Shown: piece after piece, positions 54,121 to 64,000 of the stretch
Layout of the letters: each line of letters begins with the position of its first letter
How positions within the stretch are numbered: position 1 is the first letter of the stretch
Origin: Pyricularia pennisetigena
Lineage: Eukaryota; Ascomycota; Sordariomycetes; Magnaporthales; Pyriculariaceae
Length of the DNA: 64,000 nt
NCBI RefSeq assembly: GCF_004337985.1
Contig: NC_043743.1
Location: forward strand, 1,203,366-1,267,365
Direction of reading: 5' to 3'
Position numbers and translations under genes: made by a program
Notes under the pieces: generated by a model
What the model was told of the DNA's origin: nothing
Database searches by the model: none
Seen by the model: the letters and a program-made list of their open reading frames with translations, nothing else

Positions 54121-55824
54121 ATGCCTTCACGACTGCCTAGGCCCGGACTCAGTCATGCCGCTTTCATTATTCCGACCCGGCCGGGAGGCGTCTGCTTTTT
54201 CACACAATCCACGACAGCGCACCAGTCCTCACGAGAACAAATAAGAAAATCGCTACAAAAACCACCAGTGTCATCGGCGTCCAACACCAAAGCACCCGTC
54301 CCCTACGTATCGTTTCAGCCGGGCCCCTCCAACATCCCAGACGCGCCGCTGGCCGTCCCGTCGCAATGGCTCTCATCGCAGATCCGCGCCGCCGACAAGA
54401 TGGTCCTCTACAGGGGCAAGGGCAGCAGGCCTGAGTTTCTGTACTCGGCGCGGCGGTTCCTCGAGCTGCCGCGCAACACGCTCGTGCCCGAGGTTTGCCT
54501 GCTAGGCCGCTCCAACGTCGGCAAGTCGACCATGATCAACGCCATCGCCGGCATGCCCTCTGCCAAGACGGGCAACGTGAACAAGACCCTGGCCAAGAAG
54601 GGACTCGGCGATGGAGGCGTCTCGGGCCTTGCCGTCACGAGCCGCAAGGCCGGCTGCACGCAGACCCTCAACTGCTACGGCTTCGGCCCGGCCCCCTCGA
54701 CGCAGGTGTCGGGTTGCGAACTTTTAATACCGACGAGGCCGGAGGACAGCGAGGGTGGAGAGGGTGCCGAGGTGGCTAGGGAGGTCGTCGGAGGCAGGTC
54801 GAGGAGCGAGGTCCGCGAGGATGCTAAAGAGAAGGCTAGGAATCGCGAGACGCATAACCACTCGCTGTACATTATGGACATGCCGGGCTACGGACACAAC
54901 TCGCGCGAGGAGTGGGGCAACGAAATTGTCAAGTACATCCAGAAGCGCAAGATGCTCAAGGGAGCGGTGCTGCTCATCGACGCGGCGGCAGGCTTCAAAG
55001 AAGGGGACCGGGTCACGCTGCAGCTTTTGCGCGACGCACAAGTCCGGACTGCCGTCGTCCTTACAAAGGGGAACAAGGCGATACTGGCCTTTGACCCGGC
55101 GGTGCAGGGCGGCGCGGACCTGAGCAACGATCACCCAATCGTCAAGGCCTGCGCCCAGGTCTGGGGGGAGCTGAGGAGGACGGAGCGGGAGGTTCCCCAA
55201 CAAAGTTGGACCGAGGGCAACGGCTGGGAAAGGGACATCTTCGTCACGGCCGCGCACAGCAGCCAAGAGGGGCGCAAGGACGGCGCCGCCTTCGGGCTGT
55301 CGGGTGTTAGGCTTGCCCTCTGTAATATGGCCGGTCTCATCTCTGGCGTACAGTCCAGGACCAGAGAGCCTTCCATCAAAGCGGCGAGTGAGACGAAGCC
55401 CGCATCGCCTTCAAAGATCGTCTCCTTTGACGAAATCATGTGGGCCCCGACGACGCTGCCGGCGTCTGGCCAGAGCCTGGAGCAGCCTGCGGAACCCGAA
55501 CCCACCATTGATCCGTTTGAGGCTGCCTTTGGTGACTTTGCGAGTCCGAACGGGGACGTCGCCAAGGGCAGAGGCAGGAAGAGAAAGCAAAGAGCGCGCG
55601 CTGTCAGCCTCAAGGGCTCAAACGACGCATTCACCTGGGGCGATGAGGAGAAGCAGCCTGCACCCACGAAAAGTTTGTCAAAGTCTGGAAAGTCAAAACC
55701 AAGAAAGGGAAGCAACTCTCGAGGCGCGACTCCAGTAGACTCGTTCGATGCGGTTTTCCTCGGTAGCGCGTCCGCTTCCAAGGTAAAACCAAAAAAGGGG
55801 GGTCGGTCTAGGTCTTCTTTTTAG
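54121..55824 (+). CDS. EngB/YihA-type GTPase, probably mitochondrial
   Basis: TRAFAC-class GTPase of the EngB group, whose bacterial and organellar members assist large ribosomal subunit assembly. Single exon, 567 residues from ATG 54121; the open frame extends 21 codons upstream but without an ATG. The N-terminal 40 residues are basic and hydroxylated with few acids, like a mitochondrial presequence. G1 is GRSNVGKST (129-137), the G2-type segment is AGCTQTLNCYGF, G3 is DMPGYGH (from 253), and G5 is probably VTAAHSS. G4 reads TKGNK (315-319): the base-contacting Asp of TKxD is Asn318. An acidic/Arg insertion (about 205-245) separates G2 and G3. The last ~130 residues form a basic extension beyond the GTPase fold (GRGRKRKQRAR and a KPKKGGRSRSSF end), possibly RNA-binding. 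Confidence 0.87.
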   Translation: MPSRLPRPGLSHAAFIIPTRPGGVCFFTQSTTAHQSSREQIRKSLQKPPVSSASNTKAPVPYVSFQPGPSNIPDAPLAVPSQWLSSQIRAADKMVLYRGKGSRPEFLYSARRFLELPRNTLVPEVCLLGRSNVGKSTMINAIAGMPSAKTGNVNKTLAKKGLGDGGVSGLAVTSRKAGCTQTLNCYGFGPAPSTQVSGCELLIPTRPEDSEGGEGAEVAREVVGGRSRSEVREDAKEKARNRETHNHSLYIMDMPGYGHNSREEWGNEIVKYIQKRKMLKGAVLLIDAAAGFKEGDRVTLQLLRDAQVRTAVVLTKGNKAILAFDPAVQGGADLSNDHPIVKACAQVWGELRRTEREVPQQSWTEGNGWERDIFVTAAHSSQEGRKDGAAFGLSGVRLALCNMAGLISGVQSRTREPSIKAASETKPASPSKIVSFDEIMWAPTTLPASGQSLEQPAEPEPTIDPFEAAFGDFASPNGDVAKGRGRKRKQRARAVSLKGSNDAFTWGDEEKQPAPTKSLSKSGKSKPRKGSNSRGATPVDSFDAVFLGSASASKVKPKKGGRSRSSF

Positions 55825-56179
55825 TGACTAGCCCGCCTTCTCCATGTTGTTGTATAACCTTGTGACAATCATTGTATCATATACCCAGTTGCTGTAGAAT
55901 AGTCTAGAGATTTCTTTGTATGATAATCAAAGGCCAGGATGAACGGAATGGCGGTAGAGGCTTGCTTGCAGCTCAACGCAGGAATAACTTTGTGCAAACG
56001 AACGTGAAACATATCATGCCAGCTTCAATGGGTACTTAACCGCCTACTGGTATCCCATATAAGGTTTGCTATTCAACGATGTCTAGTCTAGTCTCATAAT
56101 CGGTTTCAGTTTCTGAGCACCGGAAAACATTGACCAAAACCAAAAGAAGAGGAAAGAAAGAAAGAAAGAAAGAAGAAGC
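55825..56179. other. Convergent 3' intergenic region
   Basis: About 355 bases between the EngB-type and Swf1 genes, ending with a (GAAA)n stretch at about 56152-56175 next to the swf1 stop. No gene seen. Confidence 0.5.
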
Positions 56180-57642
56180 TCAGTCTCTAACGCGCCTCCG
56201 CCCCCTTCTTGGCCCCGGATCCTCGGCATGAGGTATCTCCATGTAGAGGTCGTTGCTGGTCTTTGTGGGTGAAAAGATGTCGGCGAGATTGTCCCAGAAC
56301 CCAAGGTCGTAGAGGTTCTCAACGTTCTTGAGCTTCCAGACGCGCTCCCAGTCGCCGTCGCCCTCGAGCCCCGCGCCCTCTACCGGTGGAGGCTGGCCGT
56401 CGTTGGTGCGAATGATGATCTGCTCGGCCTCTACTGGCCACGAGGTGTAGGCCGGCTCGAAGCGCAGGTCCTTGAGGCGGCCGGGGGCGATGCGGCGCTT
56501 GAAGGCGATGCCGTCAGCCATGTCCTCACTCAGGTCTGACCACTTGAGCGACTCGTTGGTGGTGACGCCGCCCCAAACGTTCCACATGTTATAGCCAAAG
56601 AGGCCCCAGACCAAGGGACTGCAGAGGATGGCCAACAGGCCGACGGCACCGAGCTGGACCTGGTCCGCGATGCCCCAGCTCCACAGGACAAAATAGCTGT
56701 TGAGGTCCATGCCATCGCCAAAGTTGCCGCGCCACCAGAGGACCTCGAAGCCGGGTGCGCGGCGGCGGATGCTGCGCACGATGAGCGACAGGCAGAGCAC
56801 GCCGCCGTAGAGGGAGAGGACGGCGGTGCTGAGGAGCAGCAGGAGGAACCAGTGGGCGTTGCCGGCACCGACGCAGCTGTTGATGAAGATGCAGTGGTGG
56901 TCCATGCGGCCAATGCAGTGTTTGCAGATGCTGCAGTGCTTACTCCGCGGGGGCTTGAGCAGGCCGCAGGTGCGGCAGGAGGAGCCGGGGTGAAAGATGG
57001 TAAAGTCGTATGGGTAGGCTGCCATGTGCGCGCGGTGGTTGTCACCCGTGATGTAACCCGGGTCAGTGTAAGCCGCCTTATAGAGGGTGTAGTAAGGAAG
57101 AAAGATGCTGATAGCGAGCGTTATTTGCTGCAGCGTCGTGAGTTGCGACCAGGCTTTCGGCACGGCTGCCGACTCTGAAACCGCCATGATCAGGAAGAAG
57201 AATATCTGGATAGAAAAGGTCAGCCAACTCGGTATACTATGAGGTCGGCCGCACGTGACGATATCTGCATAATCAGACGACGCCCTGGGTTTTAGTGGCT
57301 ACGCACCATTACAGTCGGATGTCTATCGTTCATCATAAACCTCCCGAACCTGACGAGTGAGGATCCAAATTTGCCGGACGTGAGCTTCTGATCTAGTGCC
57401 AGCACGCCCCTCGGGATGTAAACCCATAATAGGCGATGTAACCATGATACTGGTGTATGCCTACGGTTGCATGGTCAGTTGATGATTGTTCATACTGGGC
57501 ATATATTTATACGGCATGTGCTTCCAGCGAACGGGGTGCAGAGTCCAACTCACCTAAACATTGGTAATCTCCCAAAGAAGGCCACAAATGTCATGAACGA
57601 AATGCCGAGAACAACGGCGGCAATTGTCGCGATGGTACCCAT
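56180..57642 (-). CDS. swf1: Swf1-type DHHC palmitoyltransferase
   Basis: ER membrane S-acyltransferase; the yeast orthologue palmitoylates SNAREs such as Tlg1 and affects polarity. Three exons are inferred, 57642-57554, 57460-57307 and 57205-56180, giving 422 residues. Exon 1 encodes the first membrane segment (IAAVVLGISFMTFVAFFG), which the uninterrupted 3' frame alone would miss. A second segment starts exon 3. The Cys-rich DHHC domain spans about 158-208 (CRTCGLLKPPRSKHCSICKHC), with the catalytic motif MDHHCIFINSCVG, Cys186 being the acyl acceptor. Two further membrane segments follow (LLLLLSTAVLSLYGGVLCL and LGAVGLLAILCSPLVWGL). The long polar tail is cytosolic with a basic end (GRRRVRD). 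The IFINSCVG form and the N-terminal exon favour Swf1 over Pfa4 or Erf2 types. Confidence 0.9.
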
Positions 57643-57768
57643 GGTGAAAAGCGTTCAACTGACGGTAGCATCATCCAATACAGGGGCTCTTGGAAGATCA
57701 AAACAAGAGAGATCGCAATAGATGCGACAAACAAAATACGAGTTGAGACGTGGTCGACTGTGTAGGAC

Positions 57769-57787
57769 TTTTTTTTTTTTTTTTTTT
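57769..57787 (+). repeat. 19-nt poly-T tract
   Basis: T homopolymer about 130 bases upstream of the swf1 start. Confidence 0.95.
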
Positions 57788-58159
57788 ACCTGTCTGTCGC
57801 AAGCCGCGCCCGGTCTTGTATTACGGAAGCTGATTTGTCGGGGCGGCCTGACGCTGCCGAGGCGTCGCCGGAAACACAGGCTCAACAAGGACCCCGCGAC
57901 TGAATGAACAAATGCAATTTGGGATAATCTTGGACAGGCAGAAGGAAGCGCAAGCAAAGGGGATTTTGAGCAGAGACCAGAAAATCTCGTACTATTTCAT
58001 ACCCGTCTGTGTGTTTGTTTTGAATGCTAGAATCCCCAAAACCCGACCGTCATCTTTTTCATGGGAAAATGGAGTCCTCAGACCAGGGGGCGGTGCTGAC
58101 GACAGACAGCTTGAGCTAACGTGGCTTGGCTTACGACCAGCCCTGGAACTTGGAGACCC

Positions 58160-58239
58160 NNNNNNNNNNNNNNNNNNNNNNNNNNNNNNNNNNNNNNNNN
58201 NNNNNNNNNNNNNNNNNNNNNNNNNNNNNNNNNNNNNNN
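58160..58239. other. Assembly gap (80 N)
   Basis: A run of N that ends directly against a poly-C run, suggesting the assembler failed at a G/C homopolymer or repeat. Confidence 0.99.
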
Positions 58240-58677
58240 CCCCCCCCCCCCCCCCAAAGGGCGGATGACTAAGCCGATCACGAAAAGTCCAAGAAAGTGT
58301 GACTGCGCGCATTTGGCAGGCGGTCCACATCATGTGTCCACTTCGAGGATCTCGCGACATTTAATCGACTGGCAAGAGCAATCAAACAAGTATTGACTTT
58401 GCGGAGGTCCTTCCTCGCTCTAGGAATTATACCGCGCTTTGTATGGCCCCTCAATAAACCCATCCATTTGATCCAATCAACGCTGCACCTGAATTTGTGG
58501 CTGCAGTTCTAGGCTGTACTGGATCGTTGTGGCCGCTCACCATTGTGCTAAATTAACCAAGCGGGCTTATTTCAGCTGTTACAGCACACAAAACAAGGAA
58601 ACCCGCTTCATCCAGCCTTTCTTTTTTGCTGCTATGAGCAACTCAAATTTCAACTAGACTTGAAAATCCTCGGCACC

Positions 58678-61600
58678 ATGCCTGCTCCTATCGTCTATGA
58701 TGGAGTCAGCGGAGGGGGCGGCCGGGGTGACTTGCTCTTCAGCGGCATCAAGTTCTGGCTCGCTGTCCGTGTACCTAGTAGGCGCAAATTCAAGGAAAAA
58801 ATCCAGGTCAGTTAATCGCAGAGTCAAGGCACCGTCAGTCTCACTGTAATCTCTTCATTAATAGGAATGTGCATTAGAGTAATGGCGGCGAGGTTGTCCC
58901 CATGGAGCGGCAGGCAGACATATTGATTGCTGATGACGCTGCCCCAAAAAAGGCACCTTCGAACTGGGACTCATTTTCATGGAAGTTCATTGATGCCGCT
59001 ATTGAGAGAGGGGAGCTTCCCGACAAAGCAGACTATCTGATTCCCAGACCAACGTCGGCTACCACACGGGCATCCATACCAACGAATGATAGCTCCAAGG
59101 CAACGCGGACAGCCTTCACCGCGGAGGATGACCGGATCCTCACTGAAGGCGCGAGGAGACAGTTGGCTACCCTTCAAGGTGCCGGCTCAAAGGGATCTCT
59201 GAAAGGAAACGTATTTTGGGTAGACTTTGCCGCACAGGTGTGTCTTTGTTCGGTCCGATGTTTTTTTTTTTTTTTTTTTTTTTTTCCCTTGAGATGGGGG
59301 GAATAGGTCTTCAACTAATCTTTCTGATCGAAGAACCCTAGACACACTGCGCAATCTTGGAGGGATAGATGGCTCACGAAACTTGCTCGCTTGCCAGGCA
59401 ATGATCAACCACTAGATGCCGAGCCAGAAGAGATCGCCACACGCCCTGCCATGGAACTAACAGCCCGCGCACTTGGCCAGTCAGTCCCATGCTCGAAGAG
59501 TCCCCAGACCATATCATCTCCCCAGGTATCAGATTCAAAGGCTAGTACAGCCAAAGAAGGCGGCCGACAGAGATTTACTGCAGCCGAAGACAAGGCTCTC
59601 ATCGAGGCTGTTGATGAGGCACGGAGACTGGGTAAAAGAATTGGTGGCAAAATATTTTATGATGAATTCGCGAAAGCTGTATGTTGGGCCCTCAGTCCTT
59701 TCCAACCGGGTTGATGACTGACATGCCTTGGCCGCTCAGAATCCCACGCACACTGCTGAGTCCTGGAGGAGCCGCTATCTTCGCATACTTGCACCTAGAC
59801 TTTTCCCGGACGGATTACCTGCTTCAGATGATAATCCAGAGGAAACAAAACACGTAGTCACAAAGACACGTCGCATGACTGAAGGCGACAAACACGACCT
59901 ACCCGACAGTCCCTGCGACCAACTCTCTCGGGCTCATGAGGAGGGTCCAACCAAAAGTGCAGAAGATCTTGCAGGTTCTGCAACTCCCGAAGCCGAATAC
60001 GCTCAGCTGCGGCAAGTCAGGACGCCATCAGCTCAAGCACCTAAATCCATTGGAGACGACGACTCGATGGAAAGCTACCACAGTGAATCCCAGACACCTA
60101 CGACACCAACGCACAACAGGCAAACAACAGTAACAAGCGACGAGGCCGATGCCTATCACATGTTTTACGACTACTTGGGGATATTTTTGAGAAGATTTCC
60201 GAACACAATCGACACAAAGCCTCGTATTCGTGGAGTCAAGATTGATTTGTTCAGATTGCAGCAAGCTGTAGAGTCGCAGGAGGGAGGTTTTGACGAATGC
60301 GACTGGTCACGAGTCTGTAAGGACATTGGATTTGAATCCCCCGACCCTGAGTTGGCCAGAACGGTTGAAGCATGTTACGGAGCCAACCTACAGGACTTCA
60401 TCGAAGCATTACGTGGTTTTGAGGAAGACTGCTCGGAAGTGTCTTCTCCAGAATCGAACTCGAGCGGCGGGCTTTTCGTAAATCAAAATGAACCCCTAGA
60501 ATCGGACACGGTCCTCCATCAGGCTTCTTCACCGGGTCATGAGGGACATGGAGGCTCCAACGATGAAGAGCTGGCCGAGGTCCAGTTTGGATCAGCATCA
60601 TCGCCAATTCCACGACACCTCGGCAAGCGCCAGAGAACCACAGAACTGGTCAATGGGCGACGTAAACGGACACGGTTGTCCCGCGATGTTGAAATCCCCG
60701 ACACTCCTCAAATAACCTCAAAGCTTCAACATCAAACAGTATTTGACAACCCAGAAAACGAGGCTACCGTAGAAGAGCAAGAGGGAGACGAAGACGACGA
60801 AAATGAGGGTGTAAAGGGTACACAAAAATCATCAAATATCTCTCCTTCGCAGCAGTTGAGATTAGAGCTTGTCCGATCTGGCTCAAAACGAAACAGTAAC
60901 CAGACCCCAAGCCAAGATTATCAAAGAGTCGGAGCGAATGGGCGAATCAAGGTCCCAGTCGTTGAAAGACGTGACTCTCTGCGATATGCAAGCCGTGACA
61001 GGCTCCCAAATCGAGATTATGTCTCATCAGCGCCGGCATTTACCGGCCATATCAACAAGGATTTTGATTCAATAAAGCCGGCATCTCCACGGACAGTCTC
61101 TGGAGTTTCTACATGTCGGACCCAGGCATTGAACCTTCCTCCAAGATCCGCACAGCCTCCCTCGATTCCAGCGCGCTCTACAACATTGAGTAAAGATCCC
61201 CAACCTATCAAAGAAGTCCCCGTGACATCCCATGCATTCTCCACACCGAAAGCATCACAAAGGCCCACGGCAAGCAAACCCGTAAGGATGAGCTCTCCAT
61301 TAGGAACTATACCCAACGACATACTCAGCGACATAATATCCACCCCTGGTCCCAGAAGGCACACGGCATCCTTTGTAACGCCATCAGCGTCTTCGAGGCG
61401 GGCCCCCGACGCATCTCGACGGCCCTCGGCTCGGCAAAACCCACCTGCAAGCTCGCGTGAACACTTTCAAGATATACTGCCCTCGATCGAGGGAGGTCAC
61501 AGCAGCAACGTTTCAACATCCGGATGCAGCGAACAAGTCAAGCGCTTGGCAGGGCTGGGCTATCGACAAGAGTTTATCGACAAGCTCCTGCGGGCCACGT

Positions 61601-61890
61601 CGCGGGACGTCGCAGTGATGAAAAGGGTATGCGAGCTCAAGGCGCAGAAGAAATCCCAGTGCTACCGCGCTGCTGGCCCGTCGGAGAGCATGCCCAACAT
61701 TCGGGGAGTGTGGACGGCAGAGGAGGACAGGAAGCTCGTCGCCATCTACGAGTTTGATCAGATGGACGAGGCGGACAAGACTGCCGCGGCGCGGAGGGCC
61801 ATAGATCAGGATGAGAGGGCGCTCAAACAGAAGCACGGTTGGGAGGATGCCTTGGAGGCGCGTATGAGGTTTCTGACGCGCCGTTCGTAA
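58678..61890 (+). CDS. rap1: Rap1-type telomere-associated protein (BRCT, 2x Myb, ARID-like, RCT)
   Basis: Shelterin-type protein acting at telomeres and in chromatin. Four exons are inferred, 58678-58806, 58878-59237, 59334-59678 and 59740-61890, all phase 0, 994 residues. An N-terminal BRCT-like domain spans about 15-102 (LFSGIKFWLAVRVP, NGGEVVPMERQADILIADD, SWKFIDAAIERGELPDKADY). Myb repeat 1 covers about 122-188 (AFTAEDDRIL, FWVDFAAQNPRHTAQSWRDR) and Myb repeat 2 about 243-302 (RFTAAEDKALIEAV, FYDEFAKANPTHTAESWRSR). Both repeats are split by an intron at the same point. Residues about 416-507 resemble an ARID/BRIGHT domain (IRGVKIDLFRLQQAVESQEGG). An acidic and basic disordered region follows (DEDDENEGVKG; KRQRTTELVNGRRKRTRL). 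The Rap1 C-terminal (RCT) domain is at about 877-994 (VKRLAGLGYRQEFIDKLLRA, PNIRGVWTAEED). Intron 2 carries a 25-nt poly-T run. Confidence 0.87.
59261..59285 (+). repeat. 25-nt poly-T tract in RAP1 intron 2
   Basis: T homopolymer inside the second intron of the Rap1 gene, starting 24 nt after the donor; too far from the acceptor (59333) to be a simple polypyrimidine tract. Confidence 0.95.
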
Positions 61891-62154
61891 GCTCTCGGAT
61901 GAGTAAAGATAATCTGACCACTAGCCGAGTGGCGGTGTAAGGGAGGAAGGAGTAGCCTTGATGTGAACTTTTTATCATTGTTTGGTTATTTACTCGGCGC
62001 ACTTGCAAGCAGGGAGGGAGGTTAGCTTTGTTTTGGTGTTTTGATACGTTTTATACCCAATGTAGCCTATGGACTTGCATCAAGTACAACCGAAACATCT
62101 TTCAAGCATAGAGCCAAGGGTACACGAATCCTGCATTCAAGACACTGAACGACT

Positions 62155-62531
62155 TCAATCCAGCAAGTCGACATACCCACTCCCCTCTCTCCTTGGCCTC
62201 GAGGCCCTAAACAACAGGACCATTCCGAACATTATGGTGTCGACCTCCTCAAACTCTTTGTTCAGCACCTCCTCAAACTCCTCCCGCGTGTCGTTGATGT
62301 TGTTAAAGATGCCCTTGCGGTTGTACAGCCTCAGGTACCAGCGGCTGAACCAGCCCGTGGCGTGCCTCTCGCCCAGTACCGTGCAACCCGACAGGACGCC
62401 GTGGTCGGCCAGCAGCGTCTTGTACGTGGAGATGGCGCGCAGCTTGGCCGGCCCGCCGGGCACGCAGTGGAACAGGTTGAACATGCTGATCGAGTCGTAG
62501 AGGCATGGCTTGCTGCTACAGCTACTGTTGC

Positions 62532-62564
<33 letters not shown>

Positions 62565-62997
62565 CGCCGCCATCTCCGCCGGCCTTTTTGACCCGGGCAC
62601 GCTCATCCTCCACCACGCTGCTCAGCACGGGCGGCAGGTCGGCGACGACGTCGGCCTCGACGCACGTCGTGGCGATGCCCGGCGCGGCGGCGCAGACTCG
62701 GGCTTCTGACGCGCGGAGCGAGTTGCCGCTGATGTCGAGGAGGGTCAGGTGCTGGCGCTGGGCGGCGGCGCGGCGCCAGGGGCTGGCGAGGACCTTGGCG
62801 GGCAGGTAGCCCGTGGCGACGCCGACATCGAGGTGGCGGCGCGAAAAGTTCTCGGCGAAGAATGGGAGGAGCACCGCGTCGGTAGGGCAGCCCCAGACGT
62901 AGCGGAGGTTGAAGCCCAAGACGTAGTAGTCATACACCCAGGTCAGGAGGGTAGGGGAGTACACCGTGGCATAGACGCTGTCACGAGACGACGCCAT
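62155..62997 (-). CDS. SAM-dependent methyltransferase
   Basis: Class I methyltransferase of 280 residues, single exon, start at 62997. Motif I is LDVGVATGYLP (residues 56-66), the glycine-rich SAM-binding loop. LTLLDISGNSL supplies the acidic residue at the end of strand 2, and YDSISMFNLFHCVPG is the motif IV/V region. The segment LLADHGVLSGCTVLG is the following strand. A poly-Ser loop (about 146-162, from an AGC/AGT repeat at about 62514-62562, next to a Gly run) interrupts the fold after motif III and probably varies in length. Similar stand-alone methyltransferases accompany fungal polyketide genes, but no such cluster is in view, and the substrate (small molecule, O- or N-acceptor) is unknown. 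Confidence 0.8.
62514..62562 (-). repeat. Coding trinucleotide repeat (poly-Ser)
   Basis: GCT/ACT-type trinucleotide repeat (AGC/AGT on the coding strand) inside the methyltransferase gene, encoding a serine run. Confidence 0.85.
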
Positions 62998-64000
62998 GTT
63001 GGAGAATATGAGTTTTTATTTTATTTTTTTTCCTCTCTTTGGCAACGCCGGGCTCTGCTTACTATGTCTGTGTTGAAACAAAGACGCGGACTGGAGGTTG
63101 GGATTCCCTGCTTTGGGTTATGCCCGGACATTGAGGTAGCTAGCTGTAAGTGCTGTAGCAGCCCACGCTCGATGCAAGAGAAAGATCGCTTATAGAATTC
63201 CAAAGAATGGAAGGCTTGCCATTCGTGCGTGGACACAACTGCTGCCCCAGTGAGATTTGCCATCTTCAGCCGGTTCAGGAGATATCCTTGGTCGCAATGC
63301 GCAGTTTTTCTCAAGCTTGAGATGAAAGCTTGTCAACCGACTTCCCTCTTGATTATTTGCAAGGGTCTTCCTTACTGCGCCCCCTGGCCATATACCCAGG
63401 ACATCTGATTGCCCAGATCGAAGCAAGGGGTCGCATCTGCATGGGGCAGTATGCATGACTCTTTCGCTTCGATGCGGCTAACAGCACCTCTGCGTGTTGG
63501 TCTTGTTTGAGCTGTTCCACAGTTGTATTGGGGTGTTCCCACGTTGCCACCCCAAGAGCTTCCACGGCAATCGGAGTCCCGAGTCAGCGTTAAGCATAAC
63601 GTTGCAAGCTATGTTTACCCAAGTAACTGGCATTAGTCATTGACGGGAGCTTTCGTCTTTTGGCTGTGTTTTTATTGCAACATATAATTTAAAAGGTGAC
63701 ATTTTGCACCTTAAGTTGACTGCAGTCACTGCTGATCCACCATCTCAACTAGCAGCGGTTGTTACATCCCGTTGACCCCGAAATTTCGCGATTTCAGTAG
63801 GCCCAAAAGAGAAGTGGACGAGTAGAAGTACCCTCAATCTAGGAGTTGAGGCTCCGGAGAGAATTGTGACACAACCAACCTTCCACCAATAGTAATCCCA
63901 CAAGGTTCCAAAAAAAAAAAAAAAAAAAAAAAAACGGTCGACGGGGTATCACACACATGATATGTCGTGGGTATATAACAGCGGTGAAGCTGCCTTGCTT
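62998..64000. other. Intergenic, right end of window
   Basis: About 1 kb with no supported gene. T-rich DNA near 63010-63040 belongs to the methyltransferase leader or promoter. A 25-nt poly-A tract lies at 63910-63934. Confidence 0.5.
63910..63934 (+). repeat. 25-nt poly-A tract
   Basis: Uninterrupted A homopolymer near the right end of the window, in intergenic DNA. Confidence 0.95.

Larger units (their letters stand above)
57643..58677. other. Intergenic with assembly gap
   Basis: Promoter region between divergent swf1 and the Rap1 gene. It contains a 19-nt poly-T tract (57769-57787), the second assembly gap and a 15-nt poly-C run at its right edge (58240-58254). No gene seen outside the gap. 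Confidence 0.5.

Noticed and set aside
15917..63934. Poly-A tracts as 3' tails of retroelements (LINE/SINE)
   Set aside because: Flanks of the tracts share no common sequence, and no target-site duplications or reverse-transcriptase fragments were seen.

Overview
The window looks like nuclear DNA of a filamentous ascomycete, most likely a Sordariomycete. Genes are monocistronic on both strands. Introns are mostly 50-110 bp with GTAAGT/GTGAGT-type donors and CTAAC-type branch sites, and coding regions are GC-rich and rich in Ala/Pro/Ser repeats. The families are typical of Pezizomycotina: PalA, Ysc84, NPC1-type sterol transporter, Cue2, Aha1, Fmc1, Swf1, Rap1, a LysM protein and a cytochrome P450. 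Two assembly gaps are present (4748-5405 and 58160-58239). I saw no transposon ORF, CRISPR array or rRNA, and no convincing tRNA.

Left part (1-24 kb): a conserved-type hypothetical protein (372-1376), palA (minus, 4 exons), a gap, a P450 (4 exons), a GT31/Fringe-like Golgi glycosyltransferase, a very acidic probable nuclear protein, and a Ysc84 actin-patch protein. These are followed by a decayed alpha/beta hydrolase pseudogene and a 10-exon gene for an uncharacterised seven-transmembrane protein, which only appears after splicing is resolved.

Middle (24-46 kb): a gene-poor stretch holds one small secreted protein (27.5 kb). It is followed by the NPC1-like transporter, a Cue2-type CUE/Smr endonuclease, another gene-poor stretch, then two neighbouring cysteine-rich secreted or cell-surface genes (a LysM protein and a GPI-anchored protein), Aha1, and a nitrilase-family hydrolase.

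Right part (46-64 kb): gene-free DNA, a 1258-residue largely disordered protein with a helical C-terminal half, a divergent pair of mitochondrial genes (Fmc1 and an EngB-type GTPase) sharing a 324-bp promoter, the palmitoyltransferase Swf1, the telomere protein Rap1 (BRCT, two Myb repeats, an ARID-like domain, RCT), and a SAM-dependent methyltransferase.

No biosynthetic cluster or operon-like arrangement is visible; most genes are housekeeping genes lying singly. The least expected signals are: the orphan 7TM gene; duplicated Myb exons in RAP1 that keep the same intron position; an EngB-type GTPase with Asn in place of the base-selecting Asp; the secreted cysteine-rich gene pair; the layered decay of the hydrolase pseudogene; and repeated long A/T homopolymers inside introns and spacers. 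All splice sites were deduced by eye from consensus sites, reading-frame continuity and remembered family motifs. No database search was run.
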